From Luzula sylvatica (lineage: Eukaryota; Streptophyta; Magnoliopsida; Poales; Juncaceae): DNA of 64,000 nt. Under the pieces are notes generated by a model. That model saw only the letters and a list, made by a program, of their open reading frames with translations. It was not told where the DNA came from and searched no databases. Positions 34,008 to 46,180 of this stretch are shown here, one piece after another. The stretch covers positions 53,735,793 to 53,799,792 of the forward strand of contig OX326961.1 of NCBI GenBank assembly GCA_946800325.1, written 5' to 3'. Position 1 is the stretch's first letter. Each line of letters begins with the position of its first letter. Position numbers and translations under genes: made by a program.

Positions 34008-36917
34008 TGGACTTATATTAGTACTAAATAATTGTTATTATGTATCGACATTATGTAAGAACATAATAAGTGTGTCGAAACTGGCCAATGATGGCTATGA
34101 ATTCGTTATTAGGAATAATGAGTTTTCGATATGTAAGGATTCTATTGTCTATGGAAATGTTCTGTTAGAAAATGGTTTTTATGTGTTGGATTTCGATCAC
34201 GGAAATAATAAGTCCATATATAACGTTAATGCAAAAAGGATTAAACCTAAAGTTGATAATCGGACTTTCTTTTGGCATTGTCGTCTCAGTCATGTGAATG
34301 AGAAACGCATTGCTAGACTCCATAAAGATGGAATGCTAGACTCATTTGAATTGGATTCATTTGGGAATTGCGAATCTTGTTTACTTGGCAAGATGACTAA
34401 GGCGCCGTCTCCAAAGTCGGAGAGCGGTCCAACGATCTATTGGAACTCATACATTTCGATGTATGTGGACCGATGAGCATCGAGGCAAGAGGAGGCTATC
34501 GATACTTTGTTACGTTTACGGACGATCAAAGTAGATATGGATATATCTATTTGATGCGTACTAAAGCGGAGACCTTTGAAAAGTTCAAAGAGTTTCAAAA
34601 CGAAGTTGAAAATCAGCTTGGCAAGAAAATTAAAGCCATTCGATCGGATCGAGGTGGCGAATATTTGAGCTATGAGTTTGAAGATCATCTAAAAGATTGT
34701 GGAATAGTTCCAAAATGGACTCCGGCAGGAACGCCACAATGGAATGGCGTGTCCGAGAGGAGGAATCGGACCTTGTAGGACATGGTTCGATCTATGATGA
34801 GTCAAACTTCCCTTCCAAAATCGTTTTGGGGATATGCCCTAGAGACAGCGGCTTTCTTATTGAACCGCATACCTTCTAAATCGGTGCAAAAGACGCCATA
34901 TGAGATGTGGTTTGGAAAATCTCCAAAGTTGTCTTTTGTTAAGATTTGGGGTTGTGAAGCATATGTTCGAAAATTGATTTCGGATAAGCTCGAACCCAAA
35001 TCTGAAAAATGTTTATTTGTCGGGTATCCTAAGGAAACAAAAGGATATTATTTCTATCTTCCAATCGAAAATAAAGTTTTCGTAGCTCGAAGAGGAGTCT
35101 TGGATTTTATCTCTAGGCGAGTGAATGGGACTGAAATAGATCTTGAAGAAATTCGAGGCCCGCAAACGAATGTTGAACCGATGAACGTTGATCCGGTTTC
35201 GTCAAATGTTGATGAAACGGAGTCAAGTGCACAAGGCGCAGTTCGTAGATCGGGTAGGATCCGTCAAGAGCCTATACGATATGGTTTTATCGTGGCAAAT
35301 GACGATGAAGTCGAATTCATAGATGATGAACCGACATCTTATCGCGAGGCTATGAAAAGCGAGGATTCCGATAAGTGGCAATCTGCCATGAAATCCGAGA
35401 TTCAATCCATGTACGATAATCAAGTTTGGAACTTGATTGATCCACCACCCGGGGTTAAACCAGTGGGATGTAAGTGGGTCTTCAAGAAGAAGACCGACAT
35501 GGATGGGAATGTGAACACTTATAAGGCACGGCTTGTGGCGAAAGGTTTCAAACAAATTCATGGTGTAGACTATGAAGAAACATTTTCACCAGTAGCAATG
35601 CTTAAATCCATACGGATCTTACTTGCTATCTCTGCGTATTATGACTACGAGATTTGGCAAATGGATGTCAAAACCGCATTCCTTAACGGGAACTTAGAAG
35701 AGGATGTGTACATGACACAGCCCGATGGTTTTGTCGATTCAATGAGTCCGGATAAAGTGTGCAAGTTGCAACGATCCATTTATGGATTGAAGCAAGCTTC
35801 TCGGAGTTGGAATATACGTTTCGATGAAGTTATACGAGAATATAATTTCGTGAAAAACGTAGAAGAACCTTGTGTATACAAGAAGGTTAGTGGGAGCCGC
35901 GTAGTATTTCTTGTACTATATGTAGACGACATCTTGATCATAGGAAACGACATTCCGATGCTTACGGATGTTAAGAAGTATTTAAATACTCGTTTTGCTA
36001 TGAAAGATTTGGGCGAGGCCGCTTATATATTAGGCGTGAGGATTTATAGAGATAGATCCAAGAAGTTACTCGGCTTGAGTCAAAGCACGTACATCGACAA
36101 AGTGTTGAAACGGTTTTCAATGCAAAATTCGAAGAAAGGACTTCTTCCAATGTCGAGTGGCATATCATATTCTAAAGCTCGATGTCCGACATCGAGCGAA
36201 GATAAGAATGCGATGAGTATTGTTCCATACGCTTCGGCGGTTGGATCAATTATGTATGCCATGATTTGTACGCGCCCCGATGTGTCGTATGCATTGGGCG
36301 TCGTTTCGCGTTACCAATCTAATCTAGGGGATATGCATTGGATCGCGGTTAAGAACATCCTTAAATACTTACGAAGAACTAAGGATCAATTTCTAATTTA
36401 TGGTGGAAAGACATCCGGGTTGGTCATTAATGGATATACCGACGCTAGTTTCCAAACATGTGTCGATGACTTTCGATCACAAAGCGGATACGTGTTTTGT
36501 CTAAATGGTGGAGCGGTAGTTTGGAAGAGTTCCAAACAACCCACGATAGCAGACTCTACAACTGAATCGGAGTATATTGCGGCTTCCGAAGCGGCAAAGG
36601 AGGCGATTTGGATCAAGAAGTTTGTGTCGGAGCTTGGTGTAGTCCCGAGCATCTCGGAACCTGTAGTTGTGTATTGCGACAATACAGGCGCAATAGCACA
36701 GTCCAAGGAACCGAGGGCACATCACCGCTCCAAGCACATACTCAGAAAATTTCACTTGATTCGTGAGATTTTGCAAAGGAAGGATGTGATCATTGAGAAG
36801 ATTGATACTGACAGGAATGTTGAGGACCCGTTTACTAAGCCACTCTCGCAAGCTAAGCACGATTATCATGCGAAAGCTATAGGTTTGAGATACCTAGAGG
36901 AGGAAGAGAGTAGTTAG
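33994..36917 (+). pseudogene. Copia pol: integrase, reverse transcriptase and RNase H, broken
   Basis: The integrase zinc region (HCRLSH..CESCLLGK) is in frame 1 up to about 34420. A second frameshift returns to frame 3, where the catalytic Asp/Asp/Glu signals appear (HFDVCGPM, FTDDQSRYGY, RSDRGGEY). A TAG at 34776-34778 interrupts the integrase after RRNRTL. From 34782 a 711-residue open frame holds the reverse transcriptase (DVKTAFLNGNLEEDVYM near 295, YVDDILI near 380) and RNase H (GYTDASF, TTESEYIA, VYCDNTGAI). Its C-terminal half looks functional by sequence, but no complete polyprotein can be made without repair or recoding. Confidence 0.9.
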
Positions 36918-38073
36918 TTATCTAAAACGATAGTTTCGTAGGACGAGATTAGTCTAATAGATTAGTAAACGTTGTATCACCCCAAACTTATCTTATAGTA
37001 ATGCAATTTCAGAATTTTAAATTTTTCATTTTTGCATTTATCTTATATGAAAACTGTGTGCTGGGTTGTGTAATATGATTACATGAACCTTGATTTGAAC
37101 TTGTGTGGACGTCGACATGGTTGAGGACTATGTGCAGCAAAACCGTCACACTTAAAGTGTCATTTCTAAACATCCCTAGTCGCGGATCAGCTTGCTTAAG
37201 AGAGAAGCATTTCTATTATTAGATAATAGACTGAACGCGTACACTAGTACGTTTGCCGAGGAGATGATTATGTTTTGCTAATCATGGGACAAGGTGCTTG
37301 TCGAATCGGAAACGTAGATATATGTTAGGTTACATGTATTGGATATGACCGAAGCCGCGAGATCATAACATGGTTTAGTCATTATGGATGAACTCGCGAC
37401 GAGTAGGGTATTAGGTTCTTCAAACTTGAGGAGATCATTGATTGCGTTACGTGCGTAACACAATACTTTGATATGATCTTACGCTCACCGTAACAGGGAG
37501 TTAAAAGGGTCATTATTGGGTATTGTCCGAAACACGGAATTCAATGTGAGTCTCCAAGATAGGAATTGTTTATTCCGAAAGGAAGAGATATCTCTTAGGC
37601 GCCGCTCGATGAGTCGATAACGAAATCTGCGGCCGCAGTCAATGATATTAATGGTTAATATCGATTGAAATTTGTTAATTCAACTCGGAATCGGGGAATA
37701 AGTGTAGTTAATCAAATTATAAGGATGACTATTACCATGCCTTTTGATTAACGGATATCGCAAACAAGAGAACTAGTAACCGCTATTCGAGATAGGCACA
37801 ATGATCACAATCATTATTCGTTTAACATGGGTAGCTATGATGGAGTGACTAGATCCCGCTCATGAGCTTGTAGGCATTGGAAACAACCTACTGCCATCGT
37901 TAATCGAACCTACATGGTCACACAACGAGTCGTACTAAGTCGGGCTTGATCATAAAATCGGCACATTGGATGTGCATAGCTTGGTATTTGATACGCGAGC
38001 TATATTCTCAAAAATCGTGCGTGTTGGATATGCATGAGTACCTTTTAGGTAGATCTGAAATTGAGTGGGAGAC
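36918..38073 (+). other. Copia 3' non-coding region with polypurine tract
   Basis: About 1.15 kb without a coding frame separates pol from the 3' LTR. The end, TTGAGTGGGAGAC (38061-38073), is the likely polypurine tract that primes plus-strand synthesis. No captured gene seen. Confidence 0.6.
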
Positions 38074-39078
38074 TGAAAGAAATACAGTTTCGGATCAACC
38101 GTAAAATTGTACACAAGGATAAACGAATGTATGCGTACATTCGTGGCCATAACTTTCAGTAGGAAAATCCGATTTGAATGGTTCAAATTGGGTTATATAG
38201 ATAATAAGATTATCTACAACATTCATGAAGAAATATATTTCATATGAATGAAGTATAAGTGTCGTTTCTATGAAATACCGAAAGCGTGCAACAGTATGAC
38301 ATACGGTTAGTAAAACAGTCATAACTTTTGCATACAAACTCCAATTGGGATGGAACAAATTGGGTTGTGTAGATAATGAGATTATCTACAACTTTTATGT
38401 TGGTTGATTTTCTGTTAGAGAAATTTATCAATTTCGTCTGGACAGAATACTGAACAGGTTCATGCAGTTTTCTGTGTGAAAGGGTGTATATTGGATATAC
38501 ATGCCTTTTGGCTAATCCTGATCCTATTAGATATAAATAGGATTTTCTCTCTCATCTTCACTAAGCAATTCTAAGAAATTATTCTGCCAAAGACACAAGA
38601 AAAAGAGCAAATTCAGATTTGATCTTTCGTGAGTGAAAAGGTACGAAAAGAGAGAAATCGAGAAAAGAGTTTCTCAAGTGATAGAGAATCGATTAGATCG
38701 AGCAAGTTCGCCGTTGCATCATCTAGGCAGGTGCATCCGCGACCGACGTCTTACGAATCAACGTGGATACAAGTAGAGGAACGACGTTTGTGGTTCTTCG
38801 ATTGTGATCGACTCGAGCGAGAAAGACGGTAGAAACGCTTGGACGCACGAAGACGAAGTCAAGTGAACCGGCGTAGTTAACGAGTGGTGAAAGACGCGTG
38901 GTGTGGGAAATAGAAGGCGGCGATCAACCTTTCGTGTGCCATCAATTTGGCACTGGTATAGATCTATCCTTCTAATTGCATCGTACCCTCGAAATCGTGG
39001 CGTGATCTCGGGAATCGGGGAACCGGACCGGGCCTTCATTCCGCTGCGCGGGCCCGGGGTCGGGGATATTTCCCAACA
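38074..39078 (+). repeat. 3' LTR of the copia element (1005 bp)
   Basis: Starts TGAAAGAAATACAG and ends TTTCCCAACA. It differs from the 5' LTR by one 28-bp deletion after GTGTGGGA (near 38908) and a modest number of point changes. The LTRs otherwise align end to end. Confidence 0.9.
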
Positions 39079-42000
39079 GCTTTTAATAACTTTATCCACG
39101 CAAATTCACTTGTCGAAATTAACCTATCCAATCGACAATTTACATGGTCTAATACAAGACCAACCCCTACACTCTCCATGCTTGATAGGGTGCTCGTTTC
39201 ACCATGGTTCATCACAAGTAACTACATCCTTCATCTCGTTGACCTCCCCAACACAACTTCGGACCATACACCCTTGAAGTTAGCCATAAAAAATCCTAAC
39301 AAAATTCCAAGACACTTCCGATTTGAAAAATATTGGCTAAAGTTTGATGAGAGTTTACGTGTTATTGCCTAGGGATGGAACTCACCCATTAGAGACTCTA
39401 CTGACTTTACACAAAAATTCATCTCCAAGCTAATCAATACCAAGGCAGCATTAACCCGATGGGCAAAGAATAAATTTTTGTCACCCAAAGAAGCGATATC
39501 CGCTTGTAAACATTTCGTGTCAACCTTGGATCAGCGTGAAGAGGAAAGGATCCTTAATCCGATGGAATTTAAACTTCGAATTAACATTCGAGAAAAACTA
39601 CACGAACTAATCACAATCCAAGAATCGAAGTGGCAACAACGTTCATCAATTAACTAGCTACGCCTCGGGGATAACAATACCTCGTATTTTCATGCCTTAG
39701 CCTCTAGCCGGAGACAACAAAATTTAATCCAAAAAATTTCTTTAAATCATAGAGAAATAACAAATTCGGAGGAAATAAACTCAGCCTTTACCTCGTTTTT
39801 CAGAGCCTCATTGGGAGCCCCTTTTACCAACGCGAGAAGAGCAGATTGGCAACTCTTATACCCAACCCTACTCTCAACCCCGGACCTAAGTTCTCTGTCA
39901 GCCAATTTTTCAGAAAAGGAGATATTAGATGGCCTAAACGCATTAAAAAGAGGCAAGAGTTGTGGATCCGATGGTCTCCCAAATGAATTTTTTCAACACT
40001 CTTGGGCGATTTTAAAAGATGATATTATTGAGACGATGAGTCTTTTTTACAATAACAATCTACATCTATGTAAGATAAATAAAGCTTCGATTCAACTTAT
40101 ACCCAAAACAGAGGTTGCGACTTTGATAACGGATTATAGGCCGATTAGCATCATCTCTACCCCGATTAAATTAATCACAAAAATTCTTGCATTGAGATTA
40201 CAACCATTCATGCCCCTCCTCATCCATAGATGTCAATCCGCTTTTATCAAAAACCGATCGATAACGGAGACTTTCATAACCTCGCGGGAAATACTTAACC
40301 ACTACCATAAAACCAAAACTCCTTCCGTTATGGTAAAAATTGATTTTAAAAGAACTTTTGACAATGTTAATTGGAATTTCTTGCACGACATATTGATAGC
40401 GCGAGGTTTCCCACTATTATGGACACAATGGATTCAACATTTGTTGTCCTCTTCAAGTTCTTCCGTCCACACTAACGGATTAAGAGGTACCCATTTCCCT
40501 CACAAGCGGGGCCTTCGGCAAGGAGATCCTTTATCGCCCCTCTTATTTACATTGGCCGTTGATGCTTTACAAATTATGATCGCCAATACCCAACCACTAC
40601 TCTCCGCACCAATTATATTTGCACCGACCTCCTTACAATATGCTGATGATACCCTATTATTCGTAGAAGCACATCCGCAAAATATCAAAATTATTATGGA
40701 TACCATAACACTTTTCTCCGATATCTCGGGTCTTGATATCAATTGGGACAAAAGTTGTTTTGTTCCAATAGCGATCCCCGAAGAATTACATAGCCACATT
40801 GCCACACTTACACGATGTAAAAAAAAAAAGACACTTCCGATGAAATATCTAGGACTACCACTATCTTACAAAAAGCCTAGTAGGTTCACGTTTAGACCTA
40901 TTATCGACAAGATTAACAATAACATAAATAATTGGCAAAGTAAGTTACTTTCGCTTGGAGGTCGTATCACGTTAGTGAATTCGGTTTTAAGGGCAATCCC
41001 GAATTACTATATGCAATCCTTTCTCTTGCCGAGAGTAACAATTGATGAGATTAATAAATTTACAAAAGCATTTTTTTGGAAAGGCAAAAACAAAATCTCG
41101 GGTGGTCATTGCCTCGCAAAATGGGATAGGGTTTGCTTGCCTAAAATCAATGGGGGACTAGGAATATTAGATATTACAAAACAAAATCAAGCTTTCGCAC
41201 TTCGATGGCTTTACAAGCTTGACTATGATAGGGAATCACAATGGTCGGAGACAATGAGTCAACTCTTCAACGTACAGAGTGCCAATGATTTACTTAATAT
41301 AACATCCAACCGAGCATCATTCTTTGTTCAAGGTTTAATTAAACTAATACCACTTTACAATTCCTTCCTGGGGGACAACAGGGGAGAAAATTTCTTCATC
41401 ACCAATGATAATGACCAACATTGTTATAGATCGGCCAAGATCTATGAGCGCCTCTCTAACCCGGGAGCATTATGTAGTTGAACCCCGATGCTCTTCGTGA
41501 TCAAGGCACCATTAAAGGCTAAGCTTTTCGGATGGCTAACTCTAAACAATAAGATACTCACGGCCGGATAATTTGACCAAAAGAGGATGGCCTCACGAAG
41601 AGACATGCTCCCTCTGTGCCCAAGACCAAGAAACGGTAGCACATTTATTTCATACGTGCCCATTCGTGACTTATCTCTGGGCATCACTGCACCCATCGAC
41701 ATGCTCAATAGCCACCTCCCTCGAGGATAGGTGGCTCCAAACAAGGCGACACACGAAAGGCACCGAAACGAAGAAATGGGATACTCTATGGTTGGCCACG
41801 GTATGGACCATTTGGCGCAAGCGTAACCAACGCATTTTCAGAAGAAAGGGAAGGATGCACTGTCTACTAATCCCCACGATCAAGGCCCTGGCACTAGATT
41901 GGAGTTTACACTGTTAGCGACATATACGAGTTATATTTGGAATATCAATAATGGATGCCAGTTAGATTAGGTAGTACTTAGGCTGATACTTAACATTAAT

Positions 42001-42106
42001 CTCTGACTAGTTGTTGTAATATACATGTACATCCTTTTATTTTTTTCTATTTTATAAAAAAGAATGGATCGAGTGTGTATCGTCTTGGCCAATCCTTCAA
42101 AAAAAA
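39079..42106 (+). pseudogene. LINE ORF 2 continued: end of endonuclease, reverse transcriptase, zf-RVT domain
   Basis: After the copia element the endonuclease resumes (DRVLVSPW, TTSDHTPL). In-frame stops occur at 39370 and 39652, then a 556-residue open frame (from 39811) holds the reverse transcriptase with SDGLPNEFF, DYRPISI, KIDFKRTFDNVNW, LRQGDPLSPLLF and YADDTLLF. A TGA at 41479 replaces the Trp seen in the LINE at 53.7 kb. A frameshift near 41565 precedes the Cys/His-rich C-terminal domain (EETCSLCAQDQETVAHLFHTC, about 41600-41670). An A tail ends the element. The product would copy LINE RNA at the nicked target; this copy is dead. Confidence 0.9.
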
Positions 42107-42122
42107 AACAAGTGAATGTTTT

Positions 42123-42283
42123 GTATATTTTTTATAATATGCAAGTTCTGAAAGGGTACAATGATAAGGATCACCCATGATATTTTGGGGTTTCGGAGCG
42201 TAAATATGTAAATCCCCAAATCCAAATCCAAAACCAGAAACTCTTCTTCTCCCCCCTCCAAAACTTCACTGTCGACGCGACGA
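42123..42283 (+). promoter_or_regulatory. Remaining proximal promoter / 5' UTR of the ATRIP/SUV2 gene
   Basis: Only about 160 bp separate the LINE's target duplication from the ATG. The segment has an AT-rich part (TATTTTTTATAATATG at 42124) and a CT-rich stretch close to the start (CTCTTCTTCTCCCCCCTCC). Any upstream elements that once lay further 5' now lie beyond 29797. Confidence 0.5.
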
Positions 42284-43914
42284 ATGAGCATGGACGGCAT
42301 GGACGAGTGGGACGAGAACTTCCTCGACGAAGTCATTCGAATCGAGCTCGAAGCTCTTGCTTCTCGAAAACCCTCCACCTGCCCCTCACTCAAACCCCCT
42401 CCCGCCCCTGCTCCTACTCCTGCTCTTCCTCCTCCTCCTCCCCCTCCCCCTCCGACGTACGTTACGTACCCTTCGCATGATCCTCCTCCTCCTCGGACGT
42501 GCACGTATCCTTCACGTGATCCTCCTCTTCGTACTGTCCATAATACCTATCTCGCACGTCCCTCCCCTACATCGGTATTTGGAGAGGCTGACGTGGCAGC
42601 ATTGACGGCTGGGATTGAGTTTTCGCCCCCTCGCGAAATGTCTCAGAGGTCTGGTGGAGAGATGTGGAGAGGCAATATTGGGACTGTACCTGATTTTGAT
42701 ATGGTGGAATCGTGGGGGGCTTTTGGTAAAACTGATGGTGGGTTCAGGAAGAATAATGTCAATAATAACAGTAATAACAGAGAAATTGAAAGATTGAAGG
42801 TGACAATTGGTTTGATATCATTTTTTTTCGTATCTATTGGCATTATCACAAACACTTGGTGTGGTTCGAAATAATCAAACTTGTTGAATTTGAACATTTT
42901 CAGAGGGAATTGACTCGAGTATCGAAGCAACTAAACAACTTGGTACGCAATTTCATAATCTTATAAATATTTCCTTCTTTTTTATCATTATTGTATCATT
43001 TTCGAAATACATTATTCAGGAAAATGAATGCACGGAGTTGAGAAAAGACAGAACAAAAAAAGAAACTCAGCTCAAAAGTGCGATCGGTCAAATTGAAATC
43101 AAAGATACAGAAATTCGCGATCTGAAGAGAGCTAAAACGTAAGTGAATTTACTATTTTGCCCTTGACACACACACACATGTGGAATTTAAGCCTATTTAA
43201 ATTTTAAACCTAATTTGTAGTGAATCTTCTTCTCGCATTTCGGTACCGGTTCCCAGTTTTAGCTCTAATGGAGCATTGAAAGCCGGTACAAAGAATTTTA
43301 GTTGTAATGTGGAAGATCTAAAAGCGGGTCCCACTCCAATGGTACAGGAATTAAGAACCGGTACGAAATATTATGTATTTTTCCAGATTTTCAGTTTATT
43401 TGTAATATTATTTTTTAACTAAACTTTTTGTTATTCTTCGACAATTTGTTAGGTTTGAGTGTGTCTGGTGAGGGATCTATCAAGGTATGTTTATTACTTA
43501 ATTTAGGGTTTAATGAAATTTCAAGCATTTCTTTTCTATAAATGATTTTTTTTTTCTTTTTTGTCTTTTACTTGTCTAGAAAGCAGATCTCTCAGAAAAG
43601 AAACGGAAAATCGATTCAAAGGATTCAGGAGTTCAAACAGATTTGATACAAGAAGCCAATTTAAATAATAATCATAATAATGAAATTGTTGCCAATCAAA
43701 ATAAAATTTCAAAAAACTTGCATTGGAAACTCACGTTGAATAATTTGCGTGCAATTTGGGGAAGAGGAAGAGATATTATTTCAAACATTATTATTTCATG
43801 CTCCGAAGAGATTTTCTCTCTCCTTAAATCTGCTGACGTGGCAGAAACTGGTACTGATGAAGTGGCGCTCCGGATCCATGCAATTATTAAAATGGTAATT
43901 AGTAAGATTTTTTG

Positions 43915-43966
<52 letters not shown>

Positions 43967-46180
43967 GTGTTCGTTTAATGTTTCAGAGGGATAATGAGAG
44001 GGACCAATTACGAAATTTTGTTGAAGAGCTACTCAATCTTTGCAGGGTTCAAAAAGTAATTTTCATTTCTATGTTGATCTATATAATGATAATGAATAAT
44101 AATCATTATAGTAATAATAGTAATAATACTGAATTTTTTTAATTTTATTTTAGGTGTCCATTGTTGGTAAATCTTTGAGGCTATTGAATAGAATTCTGCA
44201 TGAGCTTGTAAGCTCTGAAAGCACATCAAATCAAAGGTATATTTTCCTGTTTACCCCTCAATAATCTAAAAATATAATTTGTACCCCTGAATCTAGGATA
44301 CCCATGTACAAATTGGAAATATGAAATATCACGTATACCTTCACAGAATAAAAAACATCAAGTATTTGTTTATACTTTTTTCAATATTTCCATAGCCTTA
44401 TGGAAAGTCCATATAATTTTTCTCAGTGTGGCTTCAGGAAAAACGTTGTGATCGAGCACGGAGGAGAGAGAAAAAACAACGAACTGGACCTGTCCATTTT
44501 CAAGGGAAATTCGAAAAATTCAGACTTTGAAATTCTTCCTTCAAATATTTGGGTACCGGTTTGTGAAACCATGCGAGAAATTGTGATGAAAAATCAAGAG
44601 GCGAATTTTATTTCAGATGCTTTGGCGGTTATGATTCTTATCGTGATGAGAAGTGACGTGAATACTGATCGTGACAAGTAAACCCTAATTATATTTTTAT
44701 TAACTTATTTTGGAGAATTCGCAAAAAAACCTGTTTTATACCTACATTACAAAAATGCCACTATGGACTTCTTATTTACTTTTTTTCTTCGAATAATTGT
44801 GAATTTATGAGATTTGTCTAATTTGACTGTAGATTTGGATTGGTACCAATGCTGGAAAGTATACACGAGATTTTAAAGAAACAAAAGGACCAAACTGTAA
44901 GGGAAAAATCCGAAATGGGCCTTTCTGTAAAGAAACAAGCTGTCTATCTTCTTTTCTTGATTTTGAATTGTGAGTCATTTACAATTTTTATTTAACCCTA
45001 ATTTATCACGCTCGCATCTGTATTTCAAAAAATTTCCCCATATCGGACCCACACAAATCTAAATTCGCACTCAATTGTGCACTTATGTTTCAATTTGGCC
45101 TTAATTGTGCCTTGATTCAATTTTAATTATGCTATCATTTGATCTTTTAGGTCCAAAAATACTGGCGTTGTTCTGTACTGGAGGAAGAGAAAATAATGAT
45201 GCAGTTTCAGATAAATCTGAGGGCCAAACTGAAAAAGTGTTGCAACAATTAATCAGCTCCATTTTGGAGGATTTGGGGTATTGCGTATGGGAGGTACATG
45301 ATTTTTTTTCAATTCCTACGTACTAACATTTTGTTATATAAAGTCAGCAAGGGCTAAACTGCAATTTTACAAATTTTAGCTACCAAATTGTACGCTTCCA
45401 CTTAAAGTATTTCCTTTTTTCCAGGAAAAACAAGATATAAAGGACAAAAACAAAGAAGAAGAAAATGATAAATTCACGTCAATGCTGGTAATTTTGATTT
45501 TATCATTTTATTACCATCGAATATAATTTTGAAACATGATATAATATTTTCTTCATATTTTTTAACTTAGAATTTGAAACTCGTGAGGCAAGTAATCATA
45601 TTGTTGGCATATATAGCCTCTTACGGCGAATCTGGATTCGAGCTTCTACTCGGTCCACTTGGGCCCACCAGACTCAATTTATTGGAGCGAATTATAAAAT
45701 TTGTTTCGAACCAAATGGATTTGGAAACTAACGAAACTGATAAATCACATCCTCTCTCTAACAAAGAAAGGTCAGTTCAATCTCAAAAATATCAAATTTA
45801 CCCTTTTCCCAAACTCGAAACTTTATGAGTTTTTGCTGTTTCGAAAAAGATATATTTGATAATTTTATTTTATTAATGTGAAATTTTAATTAAACTTTTC
45901 CATTTCAAAATAATAATCTTGTGTTTTTCTCTCTAGATACTTGGTCTTTAGAGAGGCACTTATTCTACTAAATCGACTCGCTTCGCACACAATTTATTCC
46001 AAAACTACCCTTGAAGTATTGACTGCTAGCCAGTCATGTGGAAGCCTCGCAATCGAGATAGCCAATAGGATGCCTCGAATCGGTCAAAGCGGGCCCCACG
46101 ATAAAAATATGGAGTTGGATATTGCTGGCCTTGCACGTGGTTTTCGAAGCAGAGTTTTTGCCTTCTTGGGTGAGAAATGA
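42284..46180 (+). CDS. SUV2: ATRIP homologue (SUV2/HUS2-like), DNA-damage checkpoint partner of ATR, 14 exons
   Basis: Exons: 42284-42799, 42904-42942, 43020-43138, 43221-43360, 43453-43484, 43580-43894, 43987-44055, 44154-44236, 44396-44677, 44833-44969, 45151-45293, 45425-45487, 45571-45770 and 45937-46180. All introns are GT-AG and frame is kept, giving 793 residues. The N-terminus is acidic (MDEWDENFLDEVIRIE), like the RPA-binding segment of ATRIP proteins. A Pro-rich stretch follows, then FSPPREMSQR and a coiled coil (about 165-225). The C-terminal half is helical without a known enzyme motif. ATRIP binds ATR kinase and RPA-coated single-stranded DNA in the nucleus and is needed for replication-stress signalling. 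Intact; an in-frame second ATG (Met3) lies close by. The assignment rests on remembered family features. Confidence 0.75.
43918..43964 (+). repeat. (AT)n microsatellite in intron 6 of the ATRIP gene
   Basis: An uninterrupted run of about 23 AT units right after the donor region of the intron. It is likely to vary in length between individuals. Confidence 0.9.

Larger units (their letters stand above)
30298..39078 (+). mobile_element. Complete-length Ty1-copia retrotransposon inserted in the LINE, coding region damaged
   Basis: The element is bounded by LTRs starting TGAAAGAAATACAG. The 5-bp target duplication is GCTTT (30293-30297 and 39079-39083). The order is 5' LTR, tRNA-Met primer site, a long leader with a motif array, gag, protease, integrase, reverse transcriptase and RNase H, a 1.1-kb 3' region, a purine tract and the 3' LTR. 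This gene order with integrase before reverse transcriptase defines the copia superfamily. Two frameshifts and one in-frame stop disable the polyprotein. The total is 8781 bp, long for copia because of the 1-kb LTRs and the long leader. Confidence 0.95.
29797..42122 (+). mobile_element. 5'-truncated LINE (L1 type) with 16-bp target duplication, split by a copia element
   Basis: The flanks AACAAGTGAATGTTTT at 29797-29812 and 42107-42122 are identical, and the right one follows a short A tail. This is a textbook target-primed insertion. The LINE body is 29813-30297 plus 39084-42106, about 3.5 kb. It begins in the endonuclease domain, so ORF 1 and the 5' UTR are missing. The copia element at 30298-39078 interrupts the endonuclease. 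The right end lies about 160 bp before the start codon of the ATRIP/SUV2 gene. Confidence 0.9.

Noticed and set aside
43912..44142. Open frame starting with Tyr/Ile repeats
   Set aside because: It reads through the (AT)n run of intron 6 and an exon of the ATRIP gene.
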